Both the position numbers and the translations under genes were made by a program. Below are positions 10,319-22,612 of a stretch of DNA of 64,000 bases, one piece after another. This DNA comes from Aurelia coerulea (lineage: Eukaryota > Cnidaria > Scyphozoa > Semaeostomeae > Ulmaridae), in assembly GCA_039566865.1 (NCBI GenBank), contig CM076957.1, forward strand, positions 12,037,896-12,101,895, written 5' to 3'. Below the pieces are notes generated by a model, which searched no databases, was not told the origin of the DNA, and saw only the letters and a list, made by a program, of their open reading frames with translations. Position 1 is the first letter of the stretch. Each line of letters opens with the position of its first letter.

Positions 10319-12785
10319 TAAACAAACATCGATTAATTAAATGTTAATTTTCTCAAAGAAAACAAAATACAAACACAAAAATGTGGATTAACTTACTTTA
10401 GTAGCCAAAATATATATTATAAAGAATATTGCACTCTTCGTCCTTTAAAACTTTGGTTCTGCCAGTAACTTCTTTATAGCACTTTATTAGTGCTACAGCA
10501 ACGATTTTGTGAAACATTACTATATACATTAGTTTTTTCTTTCGTTTCATTTTAGCTTTACTGCATAAACAAACATCGATTAATTAAATGTTTATTTTCT
10601 CAAAGAAAACAAAATATAACAACAAAAAGTGTGGATTAACGTACTTTAGTAGCTACAATATATATTATAAAGAGTATTGCACTCTTCGTCCTTTAAAACC
10701 TTGGTTCTGCCCGAAAATTTCTTTTATAGCACTATATTAGTGCTGTAGCAGCTATTTTTGGAAACATTACTATAGACATTAGTTTTTTTTTTAGTCTCAT
10801 TTTAGCTTTACTGCATGAATAAACATCGATTAATTAAATGTTCATTTCCTCAAAGAAAACAAAATATAACAACAAAAAGTGTGGATTAACGTACTTTAGT
10901 AGCTACAATATATATTATAAAGAGTATTGCACTTTTCGTCCTTTAAAACTTTAGTTCTGCCAGTAATTTCTTTTAGAGCACTATTTTAGTGCTGTAGCAG
11001 ACAATTTTTGAAACATTACTATAAACATTAGTTTTTTCTTTCGTTTCAATTTAAATTTACTGCATAAACAAACATCGATTAATTAAATGTTAATTTCCTC
11101 AAAGAAAACAAAATACAAACACAAAAAGTGTGGATTAACTTACTTTAGTAGCCAAAATATATACTATAAGGAATGTTGCACTCATGGTCCTTTAAAACTT
11201 TAGTTCTGCCAGTAGCTTCTTTATAGCACTATATTAGTGCTGCAGCAACGATTTTTTGAAACATTACTATATACATTAGTTTTTTCTTTCGTTTCATTTT
11301 AGCTTTACTGCATAAACAAACATCGATTAATTAAATGTTTATTTTCTCAAAGAAAACAAAATATAACAACAAAAGGTGTGGATTAACGTACTTTAGTAGC
11401 TACAATATATATTATAAAGAGTATTGCACTCTTCGTCCTTTAAAACCTTGGTTCTGCCCGTAAATTTCTTTTATAGCACTATATTAGTGCTGTAGCAGCT
11501 ATTTTTGGAAACATTACTATAGACATTAGTCTTTTTTTTAGTCTCATTTTAGCTTTACTGCATGAATAAACATCGATTAATTAAATGTTCATTTTCTCAA
11601 AGAAAACAAAATACAAACACAAAAAGTGTGGATTAACTTACTTTAGTAGCTACAATATATATTATAAAGAGTATTGCACTCTTCGTCCTTTAAAACTTTG
11701 GTTCTGCCAGTAACTTCTTTATAGCACTTTATTAGTGCTACAGCAACGATTTTGTGAAACATTACTATATACATTAGTTTTTTCTTTCGTTTCATTTTAG
11801 CTTTACTGCATAAACAAACATCGATTAATTGAATGTTTATTTTCTCAAAGAAAACAAAATATAACAACAAAAAGTGTGGATTAACGTACTTCAGTAGCTA
11901 AAATATATATTATAAAGAACATTGCACTCTTCGTCCTTTAAAACTTTGGTTCTGCCAGTAATTTCTTTTATAGCACTATATTAGTGCTGTAGCAGCCATT
12001 CTTGGAAACATTACTATAGTCATTAGTTTCTTCTTTAGTCTCATTTTAGCTTTACTGTACATCGATTAATTAAATGTTCATTTTCTCAAAGAAAACAAAA
12101 TACAAACACAAAAAGTGTGGATTAACTTACTTTAGTAGCTACAATATATATTATACAGAGTATTGCACTCTTCGTCCTTTAAAACTTTAGTTCTGCCAGT
12201 AATTTCTTTTAGAGCACTATGTTAGTGCTGTAGCAGCCATTCTTGGAAACATTACTATAGACATTAGTTTTTTCTTTAGTCTCATTATAGCTTTACTGTA
12301 TAAACAAACATCGATTAATTAAATGTTTATTTTCTCAAAGATAACATAATATAACAACAAAAAGTGTGGATTAACGTACTTTAGTAGCCAAAATATATAT
12401 AATAAAGAATATTGCAATCATTGTCCTTTAAAACTTCAGTTCTGCCAGTAACTTCTTTATAGCACTTTATTAGTGCTGGAGCAACCAATTTTTGAAACAT
12501 TACTATAAACATTAGTTTTTTCTTTAGTCTCATTTTAGGTTTACTGCATAAACAAACATCGATTAATTAAATGTTCATTTTCTCAAAGAAAACAAAATAC
12601 AAACACAAAAATGTGGATTAACTTACTTTAGTAGCCAAAATATATATTATAAAGAATATTGCACTCTTCGTCCTTTAAAACTTTGGTTCTGCCAGTAACT
12701 TCTTTATAGCACGTTATTAGTGCTGCAGCAACCAGTTTTTGAAACATTACTATAAACATTAGTTTTTTCTTTCGTTTCATTTTAG

Positions 12786-14979
12786 CTTTACTGCATAAAC
12801 AAACATCAAATTATTGTATGTTTATTTTCTCAAAGAAAACAAAATATAACCACAAAAAGTGTGGATTAACGTACTTTAGTAGCTACAATATATATTATAA
12901 AGAGTATAGCACTCTTCGTCCTTTAAAACCTTGGTTCTGCCCGTAAATTTCTTTTATAGCACTATATTAGTGCTGTAGCAGCTATTCTTGGAAACATTAC
13001 TATAGACATTAGTTTTTTCTTTATTTACTCCATAAACAAACATCGATTAATTAAATGTTCATTTTCTCAAAGAATACAAAATACAAACACAAAAAGTGTG
13101 GATTAACTTACTTTAGTAGCCAAAATATATATTATAAAGAATATTGCACTGATGGTCCTTTAAAACTTTAGTTCTGCCAGTAACTTCTTTATAGCTCTTA
13201 ATTAGTGATGCAGCAACCAATTTTTGAAACATTACTATAAACATTAGTTTTTTCTTTGGTTTCATTTAGCTTTACTGCATAAACAAACATCGATTAATTG
13301 AATGTTTATTTTCTCAAAGAAAACAAAATATAACAACAAAAAGTGTGGATTAACTTACTTTAGTAGCCAAAATATATATTATAAAGAATATTGCACTCAT
13401 AGTCCTTTAAAACTGTAGTTCTGCCAGTAACTTCTTTATAGCACGTTATTAGTGCTGCAGCAACCAATTTTTGAAACATTACTATAAACATTAGTTTTTT
13501 CTTTCGTTTCATTTTAGCTTTACTGCATAAACAAACATCGATTAATTAAATGTTTATTTTCTCAAAGAAAACAAAATATAACAACAAAAAGTGTGGATTA
13601 ACGTACTTTAGTAGCTAAAATATATATTATAAAGAGTATTGCACTCTTCGAACTTTGGGTCTGCAGGTAATTTCTTTTATAGCACTATATTAGGGCTGTA
13701 GCAGCCATTCTTGGAAACATTGCTATAGACATTAGTTTTTTCTTTCGTCTCATTTTAGCTTTACTGCATAAACAAACATCGATTAATTAAATGTTCATTT
13801 TCTCAAAGAAAACAAAATACAAACACAAAACGTGTGGATTAACGTACTTCAGTAGCTAAAATATATATTATAAAGAACATTGCACTTTTCGTCCTTTAAA
13901 ACTTTGGTTCTGCCAGTAATTTCTTTTATAGCACTATATTAGGGCTGTAGCAGCCATTCTTGGAAACATTACTATAGTCATTAGTTTTTTCTTTATTTAC
14001 TCCATAAACAAACATCGATTAATTAAATGTTCATTTTCTCAAAGAAAACAAATTACAAACACAAAAAGTGTGGATTAACTTACTTTAGTAGCCAAAATAT
14101 ATATTATAAAGAATATTGCACTCATGGTCCTTTAAAACTTTAGTTCTGCCAGTAACTTCTTTATAGCACTTTATTAGTGATGCAGCAACCAGTTTTTGAA
14201 ACATTACTATAAACATTAGTTTTTCTTTCGTTTCATTTTAGCTTTACTGCATAAACAAACATCGATTAATTGAATGTTTATTTTCTCAAAGAAAACAAAA
14301 TATAACAACAAAAAGTGTGGATTAACGTACTTCAGTAGCTAAAATATATATTATAAAGAACATTGCACTTTTCGTCCTTTAAAACTTTGGTTCTGCCAGT
14401 AATTTCTTTTATAGCACTATATTAGTGCTGTAGCAGCCATTCTTGGAAACATTACTATAGTCATTAGTTTCTTCTTTAGTCTCATTTTAGCTTTACTGTA
14501 CATCGATTAATTAAATGTTCATTTTCTCAAAGAAAACAAAATACAAACACAAAAAGTGTGGATTAACTTACTTTAGTAGCTACAATATATATTATAAAGA
14601 GTATTGCACTCTTCGTCCTTTAAAACTTTAGTTCTGCCAGTAATTTCTTTTAGAGCACTATGTTAGTGCTGTAGCAGCCATTCTTGGAAACATTACTATA
14701 GACATTAGTTTTTTCTTTAGTCTCATTATAGCTTTACTGTATAAACAAACATCGATTAATTAAATGTTTATTTTCTCAAAGAAAACATAATATAACAACA
14801 AAAAGTGTGGATTAACGTACTTTAGTAGCCAAAATATATATAATAAAGAATATTGCAATCATTGTCCTTTAAAACTTAAGTTCTGCCAGTAACTTCTTTA
14901 TAGCACTTTATTAGTGCTGGAGCAACCAATTTTTGAAACATTACTATAAACATTAGTTTTTTCTTTCGTTTCATTTTAG
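12786..14979 (+). repeat. 2194-bp tandem duplication, first copy (9 monomers)
   Basis: Markers recur at exactly 2194 bp: TCAAATTATTG at 12807 and 15001, and the TGATGGTCC variant at 13151 and 15345. Shared rare features include AGCTCTTAATTAG, CATAGTCC and the short TTCGAACTTTGGG monomer. The edge in TTTCTTTCGTTTCATTTTAGC near 14965-14980 is approximate. Confidence 0.8.
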
Positions 14980-17173
14980 CTTTACTGCATAAACAAACAT
15001 CAAATTATTGTATGTTTATTTTCTCAAAGAAAACAAAATATAACCACAAAAAGTGTGGATTAACGTACTTTAGTAGCTACAATATATATTATAAAGAGTA
15101 TAGCACTCTTCGTCCTTTAAAACCTTGGTTCTGCCCGTAAATTTCTTTTATAGCACTATATTAGTGCTGTAGCAGCTATTCTTGGAAACATTACTATAGA
15201 CATTAGTTTTTTCTTTATTTACTCCATAAACAAACATCGATTAATTAAATGTTCATTTTCTCAAAGAATACAAAATACAAACACAAAAAGTGTGGATTAA
15301 CTTACTTTAGTAGCCAAAATATATATTATAAAGAATATTGCACTGATGGTCCTTTAAAACTTTAGTTCTGCCAGTAACTTCTTTATAGCTCTTAATTAGT
15401 GATGCAGCAACCAATTTTTGAAACATTACTATAAACATTAGTTTTTTCTTTGGTTTCATTTAGCTTTACTGCATAAACAAACATCGATTAATTGAATGTT
15501 TATTTTCTCAAAGAAAACAAAATATAACAACAAAAAGTGTGGATTAACTTACTTTAGTAGCCAAAATATATATTATAAAGAATATTGCACTCATAGTCCT
15601 TTAAAACTGTAGTTCTGCCAGTAACTTCTTTATAGCACGTTATTAGTGCTGCAGCAACCAATTTTTGAAACATTACTATAAACATTAGTTTTTTCTTTCG
15701 TTTCATTTTAGCTTTACTGCATAAACAAACATCGATTAATTAAATGTTTATTTTCTCAAAGAAAACAAAATATAACAACAAAAAGTGTGGATTAACGTAC
15801 TTTAGTAGCTAAAATATATATTATAAAGAGTATTGCACTCTTCGAACTTTGGGTCTGCAGGTAATTTCTTTTATAGCACTATATTAGGGCTGTAGCAGCC
15901 ATTCTTGGAAACATTGCTATAGACATTAGTTTTTTCTTTCGTCTCATTTTAGCTTTACTGCATAAACAAACATCGATTAATTAAATGTTCATTTTCTCAA
16001 AGAAAACAAAATACAAACACAAAACGTGTGGATTAACGTACTTCAGTAGCTAAAATATATATTATAAAGAACATTGCACTTTTCGTCCTTTAAAACTTTG
16101 GTTCTGCCAGTAATTTCTTTTATAGCACTATATTAGGGCTGTAGCAGCCATTCTTGGAAACATTACTATAGTCATTAGTTTTTTCTTTATTTACTCCATA
16201 AACAAACATCGATTAATTAAATGTTCATTTTCTCAAAGAAAACAAATTACAAACACAAAAAGTGTGGATTAACTTACTTTAGTAGCCAAAATATATATTA
16301 TAAAGAATATTGCACTCATGGTCCTTTAAAACTTTAGTTCTGCCAGTAACTTCTTTATAGCACTTTATTAGTGATGCAGCAACCAGTTTTTGAAACATTA
16401 CTATAAACATTAGTTTTTCTTTCGTTTCATTTTAGCTTTACTGCATAAACAAACATCGATTAATTGAATGTTTATTTTCTCAAAGAAAACAAAATATAAC
16501 AACAAAAAGTGTGGATTAACGTACTTCAGTAGCTAAAATATATATTATAAAGAACATTGCACTCTTCGTCTTTTAAAACTTTGGTTCTGCCAGTAATTTC
16601 TTTTATAGCACTATATTAGTGCTGTAGCAGCCATTCTTGGAAACATTACTATAGTCATTAGTTTCTTCTTTAGTCTCATTTTAGCTTTACTGTACATCGA
16701 TTAATTAAATGTTCATTTTCTCAAAGAAAACAAAATACAAACACAAAAAGTGTGGATTAACTTACTTTAGTAGCTACAATATATATTATAAAGAGTATTG
16801 CACTCTTCGTCCTTTAAAACTTTAGTTCTGCCAGTAATTTCTTTTAGAGCACTATGTTAGTGCTGTAGCAGCCATTCTTGGAAACATTACTATAGACATT
16901 AGTTTTTTCTTTAGTCTCATTATAGCTTTACTGTATAAACAAACATCGATTAATTAAATGTTTATTTTCTCAAAGAAAACATAATATAACAACAAAAAGT
17001 GTGGATTAACGTACTTTAGTAGCCAAAATATATATATTAAAGAATATTGCAATCATTGTCCTTTAAAACTTCAGTTCTGCCAGTAACTTCTTTATAGCAC
17101 TTTATTAGTGCTGGAGCAACCAATTTTTGAAACATTACTATAAACATTAGTTTTTTCTTTAGTCTCATTTTAA
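14980..17173 (+). repeat. 2194-bp tandem duplication, second copy
   Basis: This copy is near-identical to 12786-14979. The visible differences are few: CTCTTCGTCTTTTAAAAC instead of CTTTTCGTCCTTTAAAAC near 16565, TATATATATTAAAG instead of TATATATAATAAAG near 17035, and CTTCAG instead of CTTAAG near 17070. After about 17150 it leaves the repeat and enters a TTTAAGTTTACTG monomer. Confidence 0.8.
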
Positions 17174-18893
17174 GTTTACTGCATAAACAAACATCGATTA
17201 ATTAAATGTTAATTTTCTCAAAGAAAACAAAATACAAACACAAAAAGTGTGGCTTAACTTACTTTAGTAGCTAAAATATATATTATAAAGAATATTGCAC
17301 TCTTCGTCCTTTAAAACTTTGGTTCTGCCAGTAACTTCTTTATAGCACTTTATTAGTGCTGCAGCAACCAATTTTTGAAACATTACTATAAACATTAGTT
17401 TTTTCTTTCGTTTCATTTTAGCTTTACTGCATAAACAAACATCGATTAATTAAATGTTTATTTTCTCAAAGAAAACAAAATATAACAACAAAAAGTGTGG
17501 ATTAACGTACTTTAGTAGCTAAAATATATATTATAAAGAGTATTGCACTCTTCGAACTTTGGGTCTGCAGGTAATTTCTTTTATAGCACTATATTAGGGC
17601 TGTAGCAGCCATTCTTGGAAACATTGCTATAGACATTAGTTTTTTCTTTAGTCTCATTTTAGCTTTACTGCATAAACAAACATCGAATAATTAAATGTTC
17701 ATTTTCTCAAAGAAAACAAAATACAAACACAAAACGTGTGGATTAACGTACTTCAGTAGCTAAAATATATATTATAAAGAACATTGCACTTTTCGTCCTT
17801 TAAAACTTTGGTTCTGCCAGTAATTTCTTTTATAGCACTATATTAGGGCTGTAGCAGCCATTCTTGGAAACATTACTATAGTCATTAGTTTTTTCTTTAT
17901 TTACTCCATAAACAAACATCGATTAATTAAATGTTCATTTTCTCAAAGAATACAAAATACAAACACAAAAAGTGTGTATTAACTTACTTTAGTAGCCAAA
18001 ATATATATTATAAAGAATATTGCACTCATGGTCCTTTAAAACTTTAGTTCTGCCAGTAACTTTTTTATAGCACTTTATTAGTGATACAGCAACCAGTTTT
18101 TGAAACATTACTATAAACATTAGTTTTTTTTTCGTTTCATTTTAGCTTTACTGCATAAACAAACATCGATTAATTGAATGTTTATTTTCTCAAAGAAAAC
18201 AAAATATAACAACAAAAAGTGTGGATTAACGTACTTCAGTAGCTAAAATATATATTATAAAGAACATTGCACTTTTCGTCCTTTAAAACTTTGGTTCTGC
18301 CAGTAATTTCTTTTATAGCACTATATTAGTGCTGTAGCAGCCATTCTTGGAAACATTACTATAGTCATTAGTTTCTTCTTTAGTCTCATTTTAGCTTTAC
18401 TGTACATCGATTAATTAAATGTTCATTTTCTCAAAGAAAACAAAATACAAACACAAAAAGTGTGGATTAACTTACTTTAGTAGCTACAATATATATTATA
18501 AAGAGTATTGCACTCTTCGTCCTTTAAAACTTTAGTTCTGCCAGTAATTTCTTTTAGAGCACTATGTTAGTGCTGTAGCAGCCATTCTTGGAAACATTAC
18601 TATAGACATTAGTTTTTTCTTTAGTCTCATTATAGCTTTACTGTATAAACAAACATCGATTAATTAAATGTTTATTTTCTCAAAGATAACATAATATAAC
18701 AACAAAAAGTGTGGATTAACGTACTTTAGTAGCCAAAATATATAAAATATAGAATATTGCAATCATTGTCCTTTAAAACTTCAGTTCTGCCAGTAACTTC
18801 TTTAAAGCACTTTATTAGTGCTGGAGCAACCAATGTTTGAAACATTACTATAAACATTAGTTTTTTCTTTAGTCTCATTTTAGGTTTACTGCA

Positions 18894-21128
18894 TAAACAA
18901 ACATCGATTAATTAAATGTTAATTTTCTCAAAGAAAACAAAATACAAACACAAAAATGTGGATTAACTTACTTTAGTAGCCAAAATATATATTATAAAGA
19001 ATATTGCACTCTTCGTCCTTTAAAACTTTGGTTCTGCCAGTAACTTCTTTATAGCACTTTATTAGTGCTACAGCAACGATTTTGTGAAACATTACTATAA
19101 ACATTAGCTTTTTCTTTCGTTTCATTTTAGCTTTACTGCATAAACAAACATCGATTAATTAAATGTTTATTTTCTCAAAGAAAACAAAATATAACAACAA
19201 AAAGTGTGGATTAACGTACTTTAGTAGCTACAATATATATTATAAAGAGTATTGCACTCTTCGTCCTTTAAAACCTTGGTTCTGCCCGTAAATTTCTTTT
19301 ATAGCACTATATTAGTGCTGTAGCAGCTATTTTTGGAAACATTACTATAGACATTAGTTTTTTTTTTAGTCTCATTTTAGCTTTACTGCATGAATAAACA
19401 TCGATTAATTAAATGTTCATTTCCTCAAAGAAAACAAAATATAACAACAAAAAGTGTGGATTAACGTACTTTAGTAGCTACAATATATATTATAAAGAGT
19501 ATTGCACTTTTCGTCCTTTAAAGCTTTAGTTCTGCCAGTAATTTCTTTTAGAGCACTATTTTAGTGCTGTAGCAGACAATTTTTGAAACATTACTATAAA
19601 CATTAGTTTTTTCTTTCGTTTCAATTTAAATTTACTGCATAAACAAACATCGATTAATTAAATGTTTATTTTCTCAAAGAAAACAAAATACAAACACAAA
19701 AATGTGGATTAACTTACTTTAGTAGCCAAAATATATATTATAAAGAATATTGCACTCTTCGTCCTTTAAAACTTTGGTTCTGCCAGTAACTTCTTTATAG
19801 CACTTTATTAGTGCTACAGCAACGATTTTGTGAAACATTACTATATACATTAGTTTTTTCTTTCGTTTCATTTTAGCTTTACTGCATAAACAAACATCGA
19901 TTAATTAAATGTTTATTTTCTCAAAGAAAACAAAATATAACAACAAAAGGTGTGGATTAACGTACTTTAGTAGCTACAATATATATTATAAAGAGTATTG
20001 CACTCTTCGTCCTTTAAAACTTGGTTCTGCCCGTAAATTTCTTTTATAGCACTATATTAGTGCTGTAGCAGCTATTTTTGGAAACATTACTATAGACATT
20101 AGTTTTTTTTTAGTCTCATTTTAGCTTTACTGCATGAATAAACATCGATTAATTAAATGTTCATTTCCTCAAAGAAAACAAAATATAACAACAAAAAGTG
20201 TGGATTAACGTACTTTAGTAGCTACAATATATATTATAAAGAGTATTGCACTTTTCGTCCTTTAAAACTTTAGTTCTGCCAGTAATTTCTTTTAGAGCAC
20301 TATTTTAGTGCTGTAGCAGCCAATTTTTGAAACATTACTATAAACATTAGTTTTTTCTTTCGTTTCAATTTAAATTTACTGCATAAACAAACATCGATTA
20401 ATTAAATGTTTATTTTCTCAAAGAAAACAAAATATAACAACAAAAAGTGTATACTAACGTACTTTAGTAGCTACAATATATATTATAAAGAGTTTTCACT
20501 CTTCGTTCTTTAAAACTTTAGTTCTGCCAGTAATTTCTTTTAGAGCACTATATTAGTGCTACAGCAACGATTTTGTGAAACATTACTATATACATTAGCT
20601 TTTTCTTTCGTTTCATTTTAGCTTTACTGCATAAACAAACATCGATTAATTAAATGTTCATTTTCTCAAAGAAAGCAAAATACAAAAACAAAAAGTGTGG
20701 ATTAACTTACTTTAGTAGCCAAAATATATATTATAAAGAATATTGCACTCATGGTCCTTTAAAACTTTAGTTCTGCCAGTAATTTCTTTTAGAGCACTAT
20801 ATTAGTGCTGTAGCAGCCATTCTTGGAAACATTACTATAGACATTAGTTTTTTCTTTAGTCACTCTTTAGCTTTACTGTAAAAACAAATATCGATTAATT
20901 AAATGTTTATTTTCTCAAAGAAAACAAAATATAACAACAAAAAGTGTATACTAACGTACTTTAGTAGCCAAAATATATATAATAAAGAATATTGCAATCA
21001 TTGTCCTTTAAAACTTCAGTTCTGCCAGTAACTTCTTTATAGCACTTTATTAGTGCTGGAGCAACCAATTTTTGAAACATTACTATAAACATTAGTTTTT
21101 TCTTTAGTCTCATTTTAGGTTTACTGCA
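18894..21128 (+). repeat. 9-mer higher-order unit, copy 1 (2235 bp)
   Basis: The unit starts with the ATGTTAATTTTCTC B monomer that follows TTTTAGGTTTACTGCA. It then contains A, A with TTTCCTCAAAG, further B/A pairs, an AGTGTATACTAACG monomer with the short AGAGTTTTCACTC (20490), and finally a TATACTAACG/GCCAAAATATATAATAAAG hybrid. The monomer at about 20633 has an A-type right half (20781-20890) where the sister copy at 24350 has a B-type half. Confidence 0.75.
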
Positions 21129-22365
21129 TAAACAAACATCGATTAATTAAATGTTAATTTTCTCAAAGAAAACAAAATACAAACACAAAAATGTGGATTA
21201 ACTTACTTTAGTAGCCAAAATATATATTATAAAGAATATTGCACTCTTCGTCCTTTAAAACTTTGGTTCTGCCAGTAACTTCTTTATAGCACTTTATTAG
21301 TGCTACAGCAACGATTTTGTGAAAAATTACTATATACATTAGTTTTTTCTTTCGTTTCATTTTAGCTTTACTGCATAAACAAACATCGATTAATTAAATG
21401 TTTATTTTCTCAAAGAAAACAAAATATAACAACAAAAAGTGTGGATTAACGTACTTTAGTAGCTACAATATATATTATAAAGAGTATTGCACTCTTCGTC
21501 CTTTAAATCCTTGGTTCTGCCCGTAAATTTCTTATATAGCACTATATTAGTGCTGTAGCAGCTATTTTGTGAAACATTACTATATACATTAGTTTTTTTT
21601 TTAGTCTCATTTTAGCTTTACTGCATGAATAAACATCGATTAATTAAATGTTCATTTCCTCAAAGAAAACAAAATATAACAACAAAAAGTGTGGATTAAC
21701 GTACTTTAGTAGCTACAATATATATTATAAAGAGCACTCTTTGTCCTTTAAAACTTTAGTTCTGCCAGTAATTTCTTTTAGAGCACTATATTAGTGCTGC
21801 AGCAACGATTTTTTGAAACATTACTATATACATTAGTTTTTTCTTTCGTTTCATTTTAGCTTTACTGCATAAACAAACATCGATTAATTAAATGTTCATT
21901 TTCTCAAAGAAAGCAAAATACAAACACAAAAAGTGTGGATTAACTTACTTTAGTAGCCAAAATATATATTATAAAGAATATTGCACTCATGGTCCTTTAA
22001 AACTTTAGTTCTGCCAGTAGCTTCTTTATAGCACTATATTAGTGCTGCAGCAACGATTATTTGAAACATTACTATATACATTAGTTATTTCTTTAGTTTC
22101 AATTTAAATTTACTGCATAAACAAACATCGATTAATTAAATGTTTATTTTCTCAAAGAAAACAAAATATAACAACAAAAAGTGTATACTAACGTACTTTA
22201 GTAGCCAAAATATATATAATAAAGAATATTGCAATCATTGTCCTTTAAAACTTCAGTTCTGCAAGTAACTTCTTTATAGCACTTTATTAGTGCTGGAGCA
22301 ACCAAATTTTGAAACATTACTATAAACATTAGTTTTTTCTTTAGTCTCATTTTAGGTTTACTGCA
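21129..22365 (+). repeat. 5-mer derivative of the 9-mer unit (1237 bp)
   Basis: It begins and ends like the full 9-mer but is 998 bp (four monomers) shorter. It carries a private deletion: AGAGCACTC near 21732 lacks the TATTG found in AGAGTATTGCACTC. Another private change is GTGAAAAATTAC near 21319. Confidence 0.7.
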
Positions 22366-22612
22366 TAAACAAACATCGATTAATTAAATGTTAATTTTCT
22401 CAAAGAAAACAAAATACAAACACAAAAATGTGGATTAACTTACTTTAGTAGCCAAAATATATATTATAAAGAATATTGCACTCTTCGTCCTTTAAAACTT
22501 TGGTTCTGCCAGTAACTTCTTTATAGCACTTTATTAGTGCTACAGCAACGATTTTGTGAAACATTACTATATACATTAGTTTTTTCTTTAGTCTCATTTT
22601 AGGTTTACTGCA
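22366..22612 (+). repeat. Single-monomer derivative of the 9-mer start
   Basis: This 247-bp unit is the first B monomer of the 9-mer. It is followed directly by TTTTAGGTTTACTGCA and another copy of the same start, so this monomer is present twice in a row (22366 and 22613). It is the smallest length variant of the higher-order unit. Confidence 0.7.

Larger units (their letters stand above)
10319..18893 (+). repeat. Family I higher-order block, copy 3 (~35 monomers)
   Basis: The first part matches copy 1 at a fixed offset of 10320, as shown by the mosaic monomer and by the TCAAATTATTG core at 12807. Between about 12961 and 13151 it switches to the part of copy 1 that starts near 4606 (offset 8364), so eight monomers (1956 bp) are missing. 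It then carries a tandem duplication of 2194 bp and about 1.7 kb of further family I sequence. Confidence 0.7.
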
